A DNA stretch of 64,000 nt from Beverwykella pulmonaria (lineage: Eukaryota; Ascomycota; Dothideomycetes; Pleosporales; Melanommataceae): NCBI GenBank assembly GCA_001599595.1, contig BCHH01000013.1, positions 831,538 through 895,537 on the forward strand. The letters are read 5' to 3'. A program made the position numbers and the translations under genes. This document shows, piece after piece, positions 54,712 through 64,000 of the stretch. The stretch's first letter is position 1; each line of letters opens with the position of its first letter. The notes under the pieces are model-generated. The model saw nothing but the letters and a program-made list of their open reading frames with translations. It was not told the origin of the DNA and ran no database searches.

Positions 54712-55267
54712 GATGGCGAGAACACAATGTTTCAGAAGACGCACAGAGGTATATGTGTTGTCGCATTGGGCCCCCAAAGGCCGCGCAATGGGACAATCAC
54801 CTCGATTGCATGCAGCTGTTGTCCAACGATCAATGACATAGCCACCCGAACATCATCCATCCGTAGCTAAACCCTACTAAACCCTACGGGGCTAAACCCG
54901 ACCCACGCATCGTCCCTTGATCCAAGCTTTCGTTCCTCTCGCGCCCTCTTCATCATATACTAGCGGCCCAATGCACATCCCAGACCGCAGAGACATGCGT
55001 CCTGGAACTTGTGCGCGCATTGCCAGTCGTCCGCTGGAGTACACTGATCTTGGGTGACATTGAGATCGGACTTCATGCGAGCTTTGCAGCGTGCAAGTAT
55101 TGGTTTCAAGACATTGGGAAAGAGACGGGTAGATGGGAGTAGGGCTTGGGGGCATATGGGAATAAGACTGGTACCTATAAAGAGTTGGCCGAATTGTGGA
55201 GGATAGCCCAGGACGCCGCTCCCGCTGCCGCTGCCGCCGCCGCCCAAAACAGGGGCGATTATCATCA
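54712..55267. other. Intergenic, no gene seen
   Basis: Divergent region between the DUF1279-like gene and the next plus-strand gene. Confidence 0.5.
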
Positions 55268-56368
55268 ATGGACCCCCTCCCTCAGTACCCCGATCACGCC
55301 TTCATACCGTACCTCCCTCCTTCCTCCTCCGCACCCCCGCCCATAACCCTCCGCAACACCTCCACATGGACATACTGCGGCCCGATTCTGAGGCCCACTT
55401 CCTCCTCCCTCCCCCCATCATTCCACACATGGACCGCCTCGACTATCTCAGGTCCCATCCTGCCACGCTTGTTACCATTCCTCTCGTTCCTACACGCCTT
55501 CCTCACCAGTGCCGGCGCGCAAAACTACTGGCTCACCATCCGGGCTACAAAACCAACCACCGAATACGATACCGTGCGGTGGCACACGGACGATTTGTTC
55601 TTTGACCATGAGGGGGAGAAGAACCGATCGGAGAAGAAGGATAAGAGGGCGAAGACGAGGTACTGGAAACTCGCAACCACGCTCCTCGGCCCAGGCACGC
55701 TGTTCTTGGAAGATGGGAAGCAAGCACGACGAATACAACGTGAAGCCAAAGCTGCTGAGTGCAAGAAGCACGGCCATCACACATGCACTTCATTCCGATG
55801 CCTAAACTGTCTTGATGCCGTCGAAGCCGTGCGACAAGTCCTCTCCGTCTCTTTTGCACAGCACGCAGTCGAGTCCCCGGGCTATGGCTCGGTAGCCTTT
55901 TTCCGCCTCGGGGACGAGGAGGGCGCCGTGCATAGCGAGCCGAGATGTGATGTGGATAGGGTGTTTGTGAACGTGGTTCCTGGAAGTGCGGACGAGTTGA
56001 GGACGTTGATGGGGAGGTGGGGGATGGGGTTTCCGAGGAGTTGGTGTTTTGGGGTACCTGTGGAATTCCACGCTGAGGACAGTGGTGACATGAGTCGGCT
56101 GCCGAGTGTGATGCCGATGGAAGATGCGCGGTCCGCGGGAGTCGTGGATGGAAGTCGACACACAGCAAATACCGACGGGGTCGTGGATGGAAGTCGACAC
56201 ACAGCAAATACCGACGGGGACGACACCTGCTCGATGAGCACTAGTACTATGAGTTTGAATCTGCACGCAGAGTACACAGACTGGTTGCGGGGAAAAGGCT
56301 TCCAGTTTTCACGAATATTTGGACAGACCGAGGAGAGGAAGAACAGTGGTGTTGCGCCTAAGAGCTGA
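55268..56368 (+). CDS. Unknown protein, possibly an Fe(II) dioxygenase-like (DUF1826-type) fold
   Basis: Single exon, 366 residues from the ATG at 55268 (MDPLPQYPDHAFIPYLPPSS); the frame is open upstream only to a GTG. Central blocks are TVRWHTDDLFFD (an H-x-D pair), RYWKLATTLLGPGTLFLEDG, GYGSVAFFRLGDEEGAVHSEPRCD and DRVFVNVVPG. H-x-D followed later by a conserved HS-P/R region resembles the metal-binding layout of DUF1826 and related double-stranded beta-helix proteins; this is inference. A cysteine/histidine insert (CKKHGHHTCTSFRCLNC) could bind zinc. Near the C-terminus a 13-residue unit is duplicated exactly. Confidence 0.6.
   Translation: MDPLPQYPDHAFIPYLPPSSSAPPPITLRNTSTWTYCGPILRPTSSSLPPSFHTWTASTISGPILPRLLPFLSFLHAFLTSAGAQNYWLTIRATKPTTEYDTVRWHTDDLFFDHEGEKNRSEKKDKRAKTRYWKLATTLLGPGTLFLEDGKQARRIQREAKAAECKKHGHHTCTSFRCLNCLDAVEAVRQVLSVSFAQHAVESPGYGSVAFFRLGDEEGAVHSEPRCDVDRVFVNVVPGSADELRTLMGRWGMGFPRSWCFGVPVEFHAEDSGDMSRLPSVMPMEDARSAGVVDGSRHTANTDGVVDGSRHTANTDGDDTCSMSTSTMSLNLHAEYTDWLRGKGFQFSRIFGQTEERKNSGVAPKS
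56141..56218 (+). repeat. Exact 39-bp tandem duplication in coding sequence
   Basis: Two identical 39-bp copies start at 56141 and 56180, encoding VVDGSRHTANTDG twice. Perfect identity and preserved frame point to a recent slippage event. Confidence 0.95.
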
Positions 56369-56921
56369 CTCAGCTCCTGAGAACGGCCCACCATACGCAC
56401 CCTTTTGACTTATACTGGTCTGTGTGTATGCCTTAGCTATCCGTTGGCAAAAGTAGCGGTGTTGCTTTGGGCGAGGGTGTCGCTTTGAAGGCTGGGTTCA
56501 GTATTTGACATGCGGATACAGACTGATGGATAGACCGACTGATAGACGAACGGAATAATGGAATAATGACAATTCGAGATTGAAGATTCGAGGATGAAGA
56601 GGTATTCTGAAGAGTGAAGATCGATGCGTTAAGGTGACGTCTCTGACCAAGAGAGAACGCCAACGGTGGCGCGCAAGTTCTGTGTCAAATACTCTCCTTC
56701 AGAGGATTTGATTTTGCCATCTCTCACTGCCTGACCTCCTCTGCGAGCTATATTGTGCTCTTTGGGGTCTCGGCTCTCCTTTGTAGTCCAATCCAGCTCT
56801 GTGGCCGATCGTGTAAATAGCTAGCCGTCTCTTTCCAATCTACAGATTATCGTCTTCCCCAGTTTCTGCTCGCATAGCCACTTGCCTATCTGTGACTCTT
56901 CTGTTCACCCTCCAGTCTCCC
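56369..56921. other. Convergent intergenic region
   Basis: 3' flanks of the putative dioxygenase-like gene and the Ste23-like gene. No gene seen. Confidence 0.5.
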
Positions 56922-59900
56922 CTAAAGCTTCGCCGCTCCTTCAACGAATTCCCCGAGATCCTTGACCGGACGCACACCGGTACTCATCTGCAGCCCCGCC
57001 TTCCACGCATGTACGTCTTCAATCAGCAGGGGCGTCGTCCCATTGCCGCCCTTAACCACGTCCCCATTCCTCAGCACCTCCGGATCCGCCACCTTGCCCA
57101 CATCCGCAAGCCCCAGCGCCGCCTTCGCCCCATCAAGCACCTTCTCCACAACGTCCTTGTTCAATTTCAGATCCTCAGTCAGATGCGCGGAAATAGCAGT
57201 TCCAATGGCGGCTGTGGTTTCGGGCGTGTCGGGGATGGCAGCGATGCGGGATTTGAGCGCGGGGAGGTTGGGGGGGATCTTCTCGGCCGTGAGGATGGTA
57301 GTGAAGAGCGTGATAGCATTGGATTTCTTCTCTTCGGCAGTGGGCTCTTTGGGTTTGGCTTGCGCGATGAGGTGCACGGACAGTTTGGCACGGTGCGTGG
57401 ACGAGGGTGCCATGAAATGCGCGAAGCAGGTCTGAATATCGGCTTTTGTGAGGGGTCTAAGGTGTTTGGCGTCCTCCTCGGCTGGGGACAGTTAGCGTAT
57501 AACCGTTGGACAAAACAACACGAGAATGGGAAGACTTACTGCTAAGGAAATCATAAGCATCGCTAAAGATGTGATTCCAGAACCTATTTCCTTCCTCCGT
57601 AAGATTCTTCAGCTTCTCTAGACGCTTGTTGATGACCGCCTTCTTGTGCCCCTCGAACTCATCCTCGCTCATCTCTTCCAGCATCTTCTCAAAAGTAGTT
57701 AGGAAATGTTCGATGCGGCCTTCCAAATACCTGCAATCTTTCTCACTCTGAATAAGAATCCGGTATCCGGCCCATGTATCTGTGATTGCATGCCCAGAGA
57801 AGACAACATATCCGAGCTGCTCGATCGTTCGAAGTTGATTGAACGCAGGCTCATCCGTCAACTGCGCAATGAGGAGGATCTTAGCCCGTAAGGTCCGATC
57901 TGTGCCCGTGCCAAGGTACAGCATGTACTCGATGCAATGATTCACATTAGCGGGGTCCTTGAGCTGCCTCTCGTATATGAAGTTGCTTCCAGGCGGCAAA
58001 ATCAAGTTTCGGCGAATGGGCCATTGGCTCGAAGGAAGTCTCTTTGGCTTCAACGTTTTCTCAACTAGATCAGTGATCTGGAGTGCCTCCTCTTTGTGTA
58101 GGTTTCCATGTGCCAACACCTCGATATGACACTGCGCGAGGATCTGAGGATAGAATTGCTCTACATCTTGTGCTGTGATATCTTCCAGTTCTTTCGTTAG
58201 CTGCTCACTCAGAAATCCCTTCTCAGTCTTCAGATATCTTGAATAGGTTCCGACCTGATGGAAAGGCTGTCCGTACTGATCGTTGTAAAATTGGCGAGTC
58301 AGGCGGTCATGAATGACGTTGAAGCGGTCTTCACGAACTTCTAGATCGCGCATCGAGACAAGAACCTTTTCAAGCAAGACGTGAAGTTTGTCATTGTAAC
58401 CTTCCACAGACATGGTCAAGCCAGGGGCAGAACTGTTAAACTCGTATACCAGGCCAGAGATATCTGCATCATAAGAGTACTCTACCAGAGCATCGGTGAC
58501 AAGATCACGGTACAAAGCACTCATGATCACTGTCCGCGCCGTGAGAAAGGGCACGGGTGTCCGGAAGATGATGTTCACATTAGCCTTTGGAACCCAGAAC
58601 TGATCGTCCTTCTTGTACCATGTCCGAACGCCCTCATCGTTTCTGATTATTTTCGGCGTTTTCAACGGGTTCTCGACTTCCTTCTTTTCAACCTCCAAGC
58701 GGTTGGGGATAAATTGATTCTTGTGAGGAAAATGCAGCTCTGCTGGCCGCGTCGGGTTTTCAAATGCTTCCCGGATATCGGCAAGGAAGTCTTCTGGAAT
58801 CTTGTCACTCTTGTACTCGGTTCCGTACCACTTTTCTTTCTGATCCCATCCACCAGGGAAGTCTTGGCTAACGACGTTCAGCCTAAAATTGTCAGGTCGA
58901 AGATAGGTCATCGCTTGGCTGAGACGTTCAGCGTCGAACTTCCTAATGACAGCTGGTCCACTGAGAAGCATTTTGCGATCATATGGCTTCTGCATTACGG
59001 CGGCTAAGGCACTTGTCGTGCGGCTAGGAGGCATCTTTTGCCTAAACTTGAAGTCGACCTCGCTCATTCGAATTTGCTCGTCTACGATCCATTTTTGCGG
59101 CGGCTGTTCTCGTACCATGGCAATGTACTGGAAGATAATTTTGGTGACTTCTTTGTAGTGCTTGAGTCCATCTTCAGTAAGCTTGACCGTGATATTAAAA
59201 AGCCCTGACCCCGGGCACAGAGAGGACCCTCCCGCGGCAAGTCCATTTGCCCATCCTTTTGCCTTTATGTAAGCAAGAATACTGCCAGGTCCCTCATGGC
59301 CAATGAGATGACTAAGATATCGTGATGGGTGAGATTCGTAGAACATCTCCTCGTCGCGGTACAAGAATGACAAGTCCAAAGACCGCGACTGAAACACTGG
59401 TCGCGCAAAAGTCTGTGTAAGCAACTCGTTCTCCGTATAAACAGAAACATCATCCCATCGTTTTCTAGGTAGGTCCTTGTTTGGCACCTGTGAAAAGATT
59501 TCCTCTGCCCACTCTTCTAGAGTGTCTAGCTTCTCCCGGCCTAAAATGACTAGTTTCATTCTATTGGCGGAGTAGTGCTTAGAGTGGAAGTTGATGAACT
59601 CGTCCCTAATCTTTACACCTCGGGCAATAGGATCGTCGTGGAGGGTCTTATAGCTTCCGGTTGAGAAATGGCAATATGGATGATTCGGGTTTGAGAGGGC
59701 CTTGTTGAGCTGATGTAGTCTCCAGGTATCACTCTGGAGGTTCTTCTTGTTCTCTGAATCCACAGCCTTGAGTTCGCGGTCCAGAGTATCTTCCAGAAAG
59801 AGGGGGGAAATGAAGAATTGACCAAACCGGTCAAGGGCACCCCATAGAGGAGACTCGTCTTTCAGCGTTGGTAGCTGTTCCCGAGTGCTGTTTGGCTGTG

Positions 59901-60702
59901 CTGCTTTCGTGTTTGTGGGCGAAGAGGATGCGGCGAGCTCAAAATAGTAATTGGTCGAAGTAGATGCGGTGTAGGCATTGGAGTGACCCGAGTGGGAGGT
60001 TAGGTATTGGTTGTATGCATTCTCCTTGGGGTACTGAGTAGGCGTTAGTCTTGTAACGGTATTGGGGTTGCACGCTCAAGGGAAGCAGGGACAGGCACAC
60101 AAAAGCAAAGAGCAGATTTCTATCTCTATAATGGCTCCATTCGAACCCGAAATCGCACTCGCACTTGCAAGACTCACTTTTTCCGTACCCATGAACAGTA
60201 GATGCTCCACCGCATGCGCAATTCCTGGCATGTCGTTCGCATCGCTGAAGCTCCCCACATTGACGTCTAGGGCCGCACTAGCCTTGTCTGTCTGGGGGTC
60301 GTGAATCAGAAGTACCTCGAGCTGGTTGGGTAACGTGATGATCCTGTAAGACCGGTCGTCGAGTGCTGGTCGCTCGAGGTCTTCTATTCGCTGCCGAGCG
60401 CCAACACTTCGAGCGAGTGGTTCTGCCATGCTGGTGGACTGCGCTTCTCGACGAGGCATGCTTGCGAAGGTGCGGGTAGAGGAAAGGAAGGCAGTCGTAG
60501 ACGGAAAAGTGGAGGGTATATATATGCGGCGAAGTGGTGGCGGCAGCAGGCCAGTGGCGTCTGCTTGAGCTGAGGCGGCCGTGAACGGCGAGCCCGACCA
60601 GGTAAAACTTGAGCCTCTCTTCAACACGCGAGAAGCGAGAGTTGCACGAAGAAGGCTGCGCCGTAGGCACCCCAGATGTTGTGTTCCCCAATATGTGTTC
60701 AT
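56922..60702 (-). CDS. STE23: Insulin-degrading-enzyme-type zinc metallopeptidase (Ste23/IDE)
   Basis: The exons are 60178-60702, 57540-60033 and 56922-57481, with introns of 144 and 58 nt, giving 1,192 residues. The inverted zinc motif HAVEHLLFMGTE (H163, E166, H167) is at the end of exon 1. The third ligand is the Glu of the conserved ELKAVDSENKKN block, and SHSGHSNAYTAS is the usual substrate-site loop. The M16 four-domain layout runs to the C-terminus, including GPGSILAYIKAKGWANGLAAG and EQLGYVVFSGHAITDTWAGYR. In yeast, Ste23 helps process a-factor and degrades small peptides. A second in-frame ATG at 60459 (MPRREAQSTS) would remove an 81-residue Arg/Ser-rich extension, giving 1,111 residues, close to the usual IDE length. 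Confidence 0.95.
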
Positions 60703-61042
60703 CCACGAGGATTGCCAGCGGGGCTGCCCGACGTGCTACCAGGGCCGAGGCACACGAAGTCAAACCAGAAACAGCTCCAGTAGGGACCAGGAGGTAACGC
60801 CGTCAGCCGCAATGGACAAATGGCCGCGAGTGAGTGAGTGAGGAACAAGCAGAGGAGGAGCAAACAGACGGGGAAGCTCGAGAGAATTGGAGGCTCAAAG
60901 TTGACAATGGTACATCCAGCGTCTTGGTTCCACGTCCATGCGCGCCCAGGATCCGCGCATGAATCGTGCATAAGCTAGGCAAGAGACCCTGCTTTCTTCA
61001 CAAACCTCCGAGCCCATCACTGCATTATCCCGTTCATCTATC
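60703..61042. other. Divergent intergenic region
   Basis: Between the Ste23-like gene and the EthD-fold gene. No gene seen. Confidence 0.5.
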
Positions 61043-61645
61043 ATGGTGCCTAAAGCCTTTGAAGCAGGTTATCCGAATACTAGCGGCTTCCGCAAGGTAG
61101 TCAAAGCAACTATTCTGATTAAGAAGAAGTAGGCCCGCATTTTCTCAAGGTGTCAGCAAATACTACCGGTATCTAAATGGTTTAGAACAGGGAGGGCATG
61201 TCAGATAGCGACTTCATAGAGCACTACAACAGCGTGCATGCCCAGCGCGCCGTCCCAATTCTGCAGCGTCATGGGATCATAAGCTATAGCCTGGTGAATG
61301 AGTCCCTTGAAACAACAGCGAGCAAGCATCTCTCTGCAGCCATGACTCAATCTCGTTTACAGACCGCGTTTGTGAGGGCAACCCGCTGATTCACCCCAGA
61401 CCTACCATCTCGACCGCGACAGGAAGCTGATCCAGGATATCATGCACAACAAAGCCAAGCTACTCGAGTACGACGCCATCTGCACCTTTGTCTTCCCAGA
61501 CTACCTCGCGCTAGCCAAGTTTCTGTACGACAAGGATGGTGCAGAACTGAATGGCGACCACGAGAATTTCATGGATGACTCCCAGATGCGTATGATGGTT
61601 GGGGATGAGTATGTGTTGATTGAGGACGGGGAGAAGGTGGGATGA
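61043..61645 (+). CDS. EthD-type dimeric alpha-beta barrel protein
   Basis: The exons are 61043-61128, 61191-61293 and 61400-61645, with introns of 62 and 106 nt, giving 144 residues. The joined protein reads RKVVKATILIKKKEGMSDSD, FIEHYNSVHAQRAVPILQRH, GIISYSL, then TYHLDRDRKLIQDIMHNKAK, YDAICTFVFPDYLALAKFLY and DHENFMDDSQMRMMVGDEYV. This is the EthD fold: a first strand, 'S-x-F-x-x-H/Y-Y' helix, 'H' at the cleft, and a second strand with a terminal 'E' motif. Fungal members work as small decarboxylases or cyclases in polyketide pathways or as stress proteins; no biosynthetic cluster is seen here. Both introns are needed to keep the frame. Confidence 0.85.
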
Positions 61646-61821
61646 TAAGAAGGGCACAATACGGCTATCTGGGGAGTAAGCAACAAGATGTGGACAGCAC
61701 TGCAAAGTACTGGTGCAATTGCCAGCAGGACTGTACTCGAGAAAATTCTGATTTCTCAGACGGGTATCGCATTTTGTACACAACCTCATACCTCGATGCC
61801 AGGAAATTTGTGCTCTTATCT

Positions 61822-62751
61822 TCATCTTCGGCCCTTTCTGCCTCCCTTGCCTCCTCTTCCCCGACCCGATGAGCCTCGCGGATGACTGACAGGTCGTGAA
61901 TTTTCAGGGCAGTCGATACTCTTATGACCTTTTCGTTTGCACTTAAAACATTCCATGTTACTGAGACCGCTCCCACTTAGGCCTCCTCGCCGTTGGCCTG
62001 ACAGTGATGTGAGGCCCCCAAGGTCCATGTCTTCGTGGGCGGGTGTTTTCGTAGGTGTTTCTCCAGCGGCCTCCCGTTTCCGCGCCTTTCGAGCCTCACG
62101 TTCCTTCGCGGCAGCTTCGCGCTTGGTCTCCCGTATCAGCTCTGCCGCAGGGTCATCGGAGTCATAATCATCAGAGTCTGAGCTTGGCTCTTCCTCGGAC
62201 TCTTCATCACCCTCAAAAGTTGCAGGCTTCTGTAGCAGAATCAGTACAATGCACCCCACAGCCACTCCATAGAAATATGACGTACCTCCCTTGGCACTCC
62301 GCCCCCAAACTGCATTCTTGCCGGCCTCTCGTCCTCTTCGTCAGAACTATCATACGCATCAATGACCGCGAACCCCGCCTCCACAACCTCCAACCCGCCT
62401 TCCTCAGTCCCGTTCTTCGGATCGATAAAGCTCAGCACCCACTTCGTCTCGCCCGCTTTCGCAGACGCCCTGTCCACAGCTTCTTGCCGTACCTTCTCTT
62501 CCGCAGCAAGCGCTGCTTGAATGACTTGGTGGTCTGAGGGTGTGCCGGGCGTGTATCCGCCATTGGATAGACGGACACGTTTCGAAGAGGGCGGGCCGTT
62601 GGGTGTAGAGGGCTCTGATGCGGCTTTCGCTGCGCCGCGTTGCATGAACTAAGATGCGCGTGAGCAGATGTTGCGCTCTATGGAACAAGCGACGAGTTAC
62701 CTTCATTGTCATGAGCCGGCTCGACATTGATTTGGGCGTGTTTGACGCCAT
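61822..62751 (-). CDS. Mpp6-like N-terminus with C-terminal CCHC zinc knuckle
   Basis: The exons are 62701-62751, 62286-62648 and 61822-62229, with introns of 52 and 56 nt, giving 273 residues. The N-terminus SSRLMTMKFMQRGAAKAA, spanning intron 1, matches the start of Mpp6, an RNA exosome cofactor whose 'M-x-MKFM-R' segment binds Rrp40. The KAGETKWVLSF segment later resembles its second conserved patch. The C-terminal third adds a charged coiled-coil-like region and a single zinc knuckle, CFKCKRKGHKSIDC (C-x2-C-x4-H-x4-C), then an RGG/KGR-rich tail. Zinc knuckles bind single-stranded RNA, so a nuclear exosome-linked role is plausible. The combination is inferred from motifs, not from alignment. 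Confidence 0.75.
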
Positions 62752-63472
62752 GGCTAACGATGGCGATCTATGTAACGACGGTAAATTTAGTAGGGCAAGT
62801 AGAGTCAAGAGGGGTTGCTGGAGGCTCAATGTTGTGGAGTTCAATGCGGGCATGCAACAAGCGTTGACGATTGAACTTTTGGACGCACGGACATGCGCCA
62901 AGATGCGCTAGTTATGTACAGTTTCCAAGGCTCAACATCACCTTCTGTAGTGTGTGCCTTTGCAGGGGTATATGAAAGCGATGTATCCATGATACCAATC
63001 TTTTCAGATTTCGAGGTCCAAACAAACTCAATGATTGATCTGTCATGAAACTGCCAAGAATTGTCAAACGGATGAACAAACTATTTATGTACGTACCAGC
63101 ATTCCAATTAGATGTTGAAAAAACTCGAGACGTTGAACGCATCAATAACCAGAATCCGCGGCAGAGTCTATACTTGAATCATTGCCCGGGGCATATTGGT
63201 TGTATAGTGTAGAGAAATGAACACACTAAACTGGGATCCCAGGAAGCTATGCAGGATTCGAAAGCCTTAACGGCTTTAGCAAGGTGATGCTGTACATTGC
63301 AATCTAAAAAATACTTGCGTACTTCGGTTGAATGGAACATGAATACTGCCAGTATAGATGAGCTTTATCCGCCAACATTGTTCAAAACCCCTCGGCACTG
63401 TAATGCCGCTCTCTTGCTTATACATATACTTTTACAGGTGTTGCCACGCTAGCTGGTCCTGCCAAAAACATC
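62752..63472. other. Intergenic, no gene seen
   Basis: Promoter of the Mpp6-like gene and 3' flank of the next. The frame at 62912-63145 looks spurious. Confidence 0.5.
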
Positions 63473-63967
63473 TCAGCTCCTCAACACCCTCTTCTTCTTG
63501 GGTTTCGCAGTCTTCTTGCCAGCCATCCGGAGTCTTTTCTTCTCTTCATTCAGCGCGATTCTTGCCTTCGACTTCTGCCACGCCGTGAATCTGTCTCCAG
63601 GCACGAACTTCTTGACCTGAACATTTGCGATCTCAGCAGCCCTGCCAATCGCCCAGTTGGACTCCCGGAAGGCGTATCCCTTCTTTCCCATGGCCAGTAC
63701 AGTGCCACTCTTGTTCTTCTGCGGAGCTGCAACGCTCGTCTCTATTTCCGCACCACCTTCAACTTCCACATTGCCCACCACAAGCTGAGCTTGCGGTGTT
63801 TCGACTTTTTCCACATCCATGTTCACAGGGAGCATATTCAGCCGCCTTCTTCTTGCGCCATTCTGAGGATATGGGAGGGACTCGTCCTTCTCAAAGGCCA
63901 CGCCGATATATTGCCGTTTGGGATGTTTGAGGGGATCGCGGTAGTAGCGAACATAGCCAGATGCCAT
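63473..63967 (-). CDS. Unknown basic protein, 164 residues
   Basis: Single exon. It starts MASGYVRYYRDPLKHPKRQY and contains GVAFEKDESLPYPQNGARRR, GKKGYAFRESNWAIGRAAEI, then a helical VQVKKFVPGDRFTAWQKSKA segment and a Lys/Arg-rich C-terminus (KKRLRMAGKKTAKPKKKRVL). The tail looks like a nuclear or nucleolar targeting or RNA-binding extension. I do not recognise the family. Only 33 bp upstream lies in the window. Confidence 0.65.
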   Translation of the reverse strand: MASGYVRYYRDPLKHPKRQYIGVAFEKDESLPYPQNGARRRRLNMLPVNMDVEKVETPQAQLVVGNVEVEGGAEIETSVAAPQKNKSGTVLAMGKKGYAFRESNWAIGRAAEIANVQVKKFVPGDRFTAWQKSKARIALNEEKKRLRMAGKKTAKPKKKRVLRS

Positions 63968-64000
63968 GGAGAATATGCAATGATCGCGCCCGAATTTGCA

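Noticed and set aside
61043..61645. Secondary-metabolite cluster around the EthD-fold gene
   Set aside because: Neighbours are a metallopeptidase and an RNA-linked protein; no polyketide synthase, NRPS or terpene gene is present.

Overview
This window is nuclear DNA of a filamentous ascomycete (Pezizomycotina). Genes have short GT-AG introns, mostly 50-100 nt. The gene set includes a Zn2Cys6 regulator, a HET-domain protein, a fungal rhodopsin-like (Pth11-type) membrane protein, a GH11 xylanase, a Crb2/Rad9 checkpoint protein and a Ste23/IDE peptidase. Decayed transposons carry TAG/TAA stops of the kind left by repeat-induced point mutation (RIP). Two related long introns in one gene resemble introner-like elements, best known from Dothideomycetes, but I cannot assign a class.

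Layout. 1-8.3 kb, all minus strand: a partial unknown gene, CFD1, a GH11 xylanase, a secreted proline-rich EGF-like protein and a TauD-type dioxygenase. 8.8-12 kb: an orphan gene fragment, then a six-exon HerA/FtsK-like ATPase on plus. 13.76-17.72 kb: a complete hAT transposon with 8-bp target duplication, RIP-type stops, and a solo LTR nested in it. 17.9-23 kb: Zn2Cys6 factor, WDR89-like WD40 protein, SDH3. 23-28.2 kb: the very large Crb2/Rad9 gene. 29.9-32 kb: PhoD-like phosphatase. 32-34.5 kb: AT-rich, gene-poor. 34.5-38.9 kb: cysteinyl-tRNA synthetase and TRM61, divergent from a shared promoter. 39.5-41.3 kb: rhodopsin-like protein containing the two related introns. 42.5-45.6 kb: a Tc1/mariner relic and a 175-bp inverted repeat pair. 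46.7-49.3 kb: HET protein. 49.9-64 kb: dense small genes: complex I NDUFS6 subunit, YjbQ protein, an unknown protein, a DUF1279-like membrane protein, a putative dioxygenase-like protein, Ste23/IDE, an EthD-fold protein, an Mpp6-like zinc-knuckle protein and a basic lysine-rich protein.

The genes do not form one pathway. Most are housekeeping functions (Fe-S cluster assembly, respiration, translation, tRNA modification, checkpoint signalling), interrupted by repeat-rich accessory blocks. Exon boundaries were placed by hand from splice signals and frame continuity. For every multi-exon gene given below with exon coordinates, the summed exon length is a multiple of three; the first gene runs off the window and cannot be tested this way.
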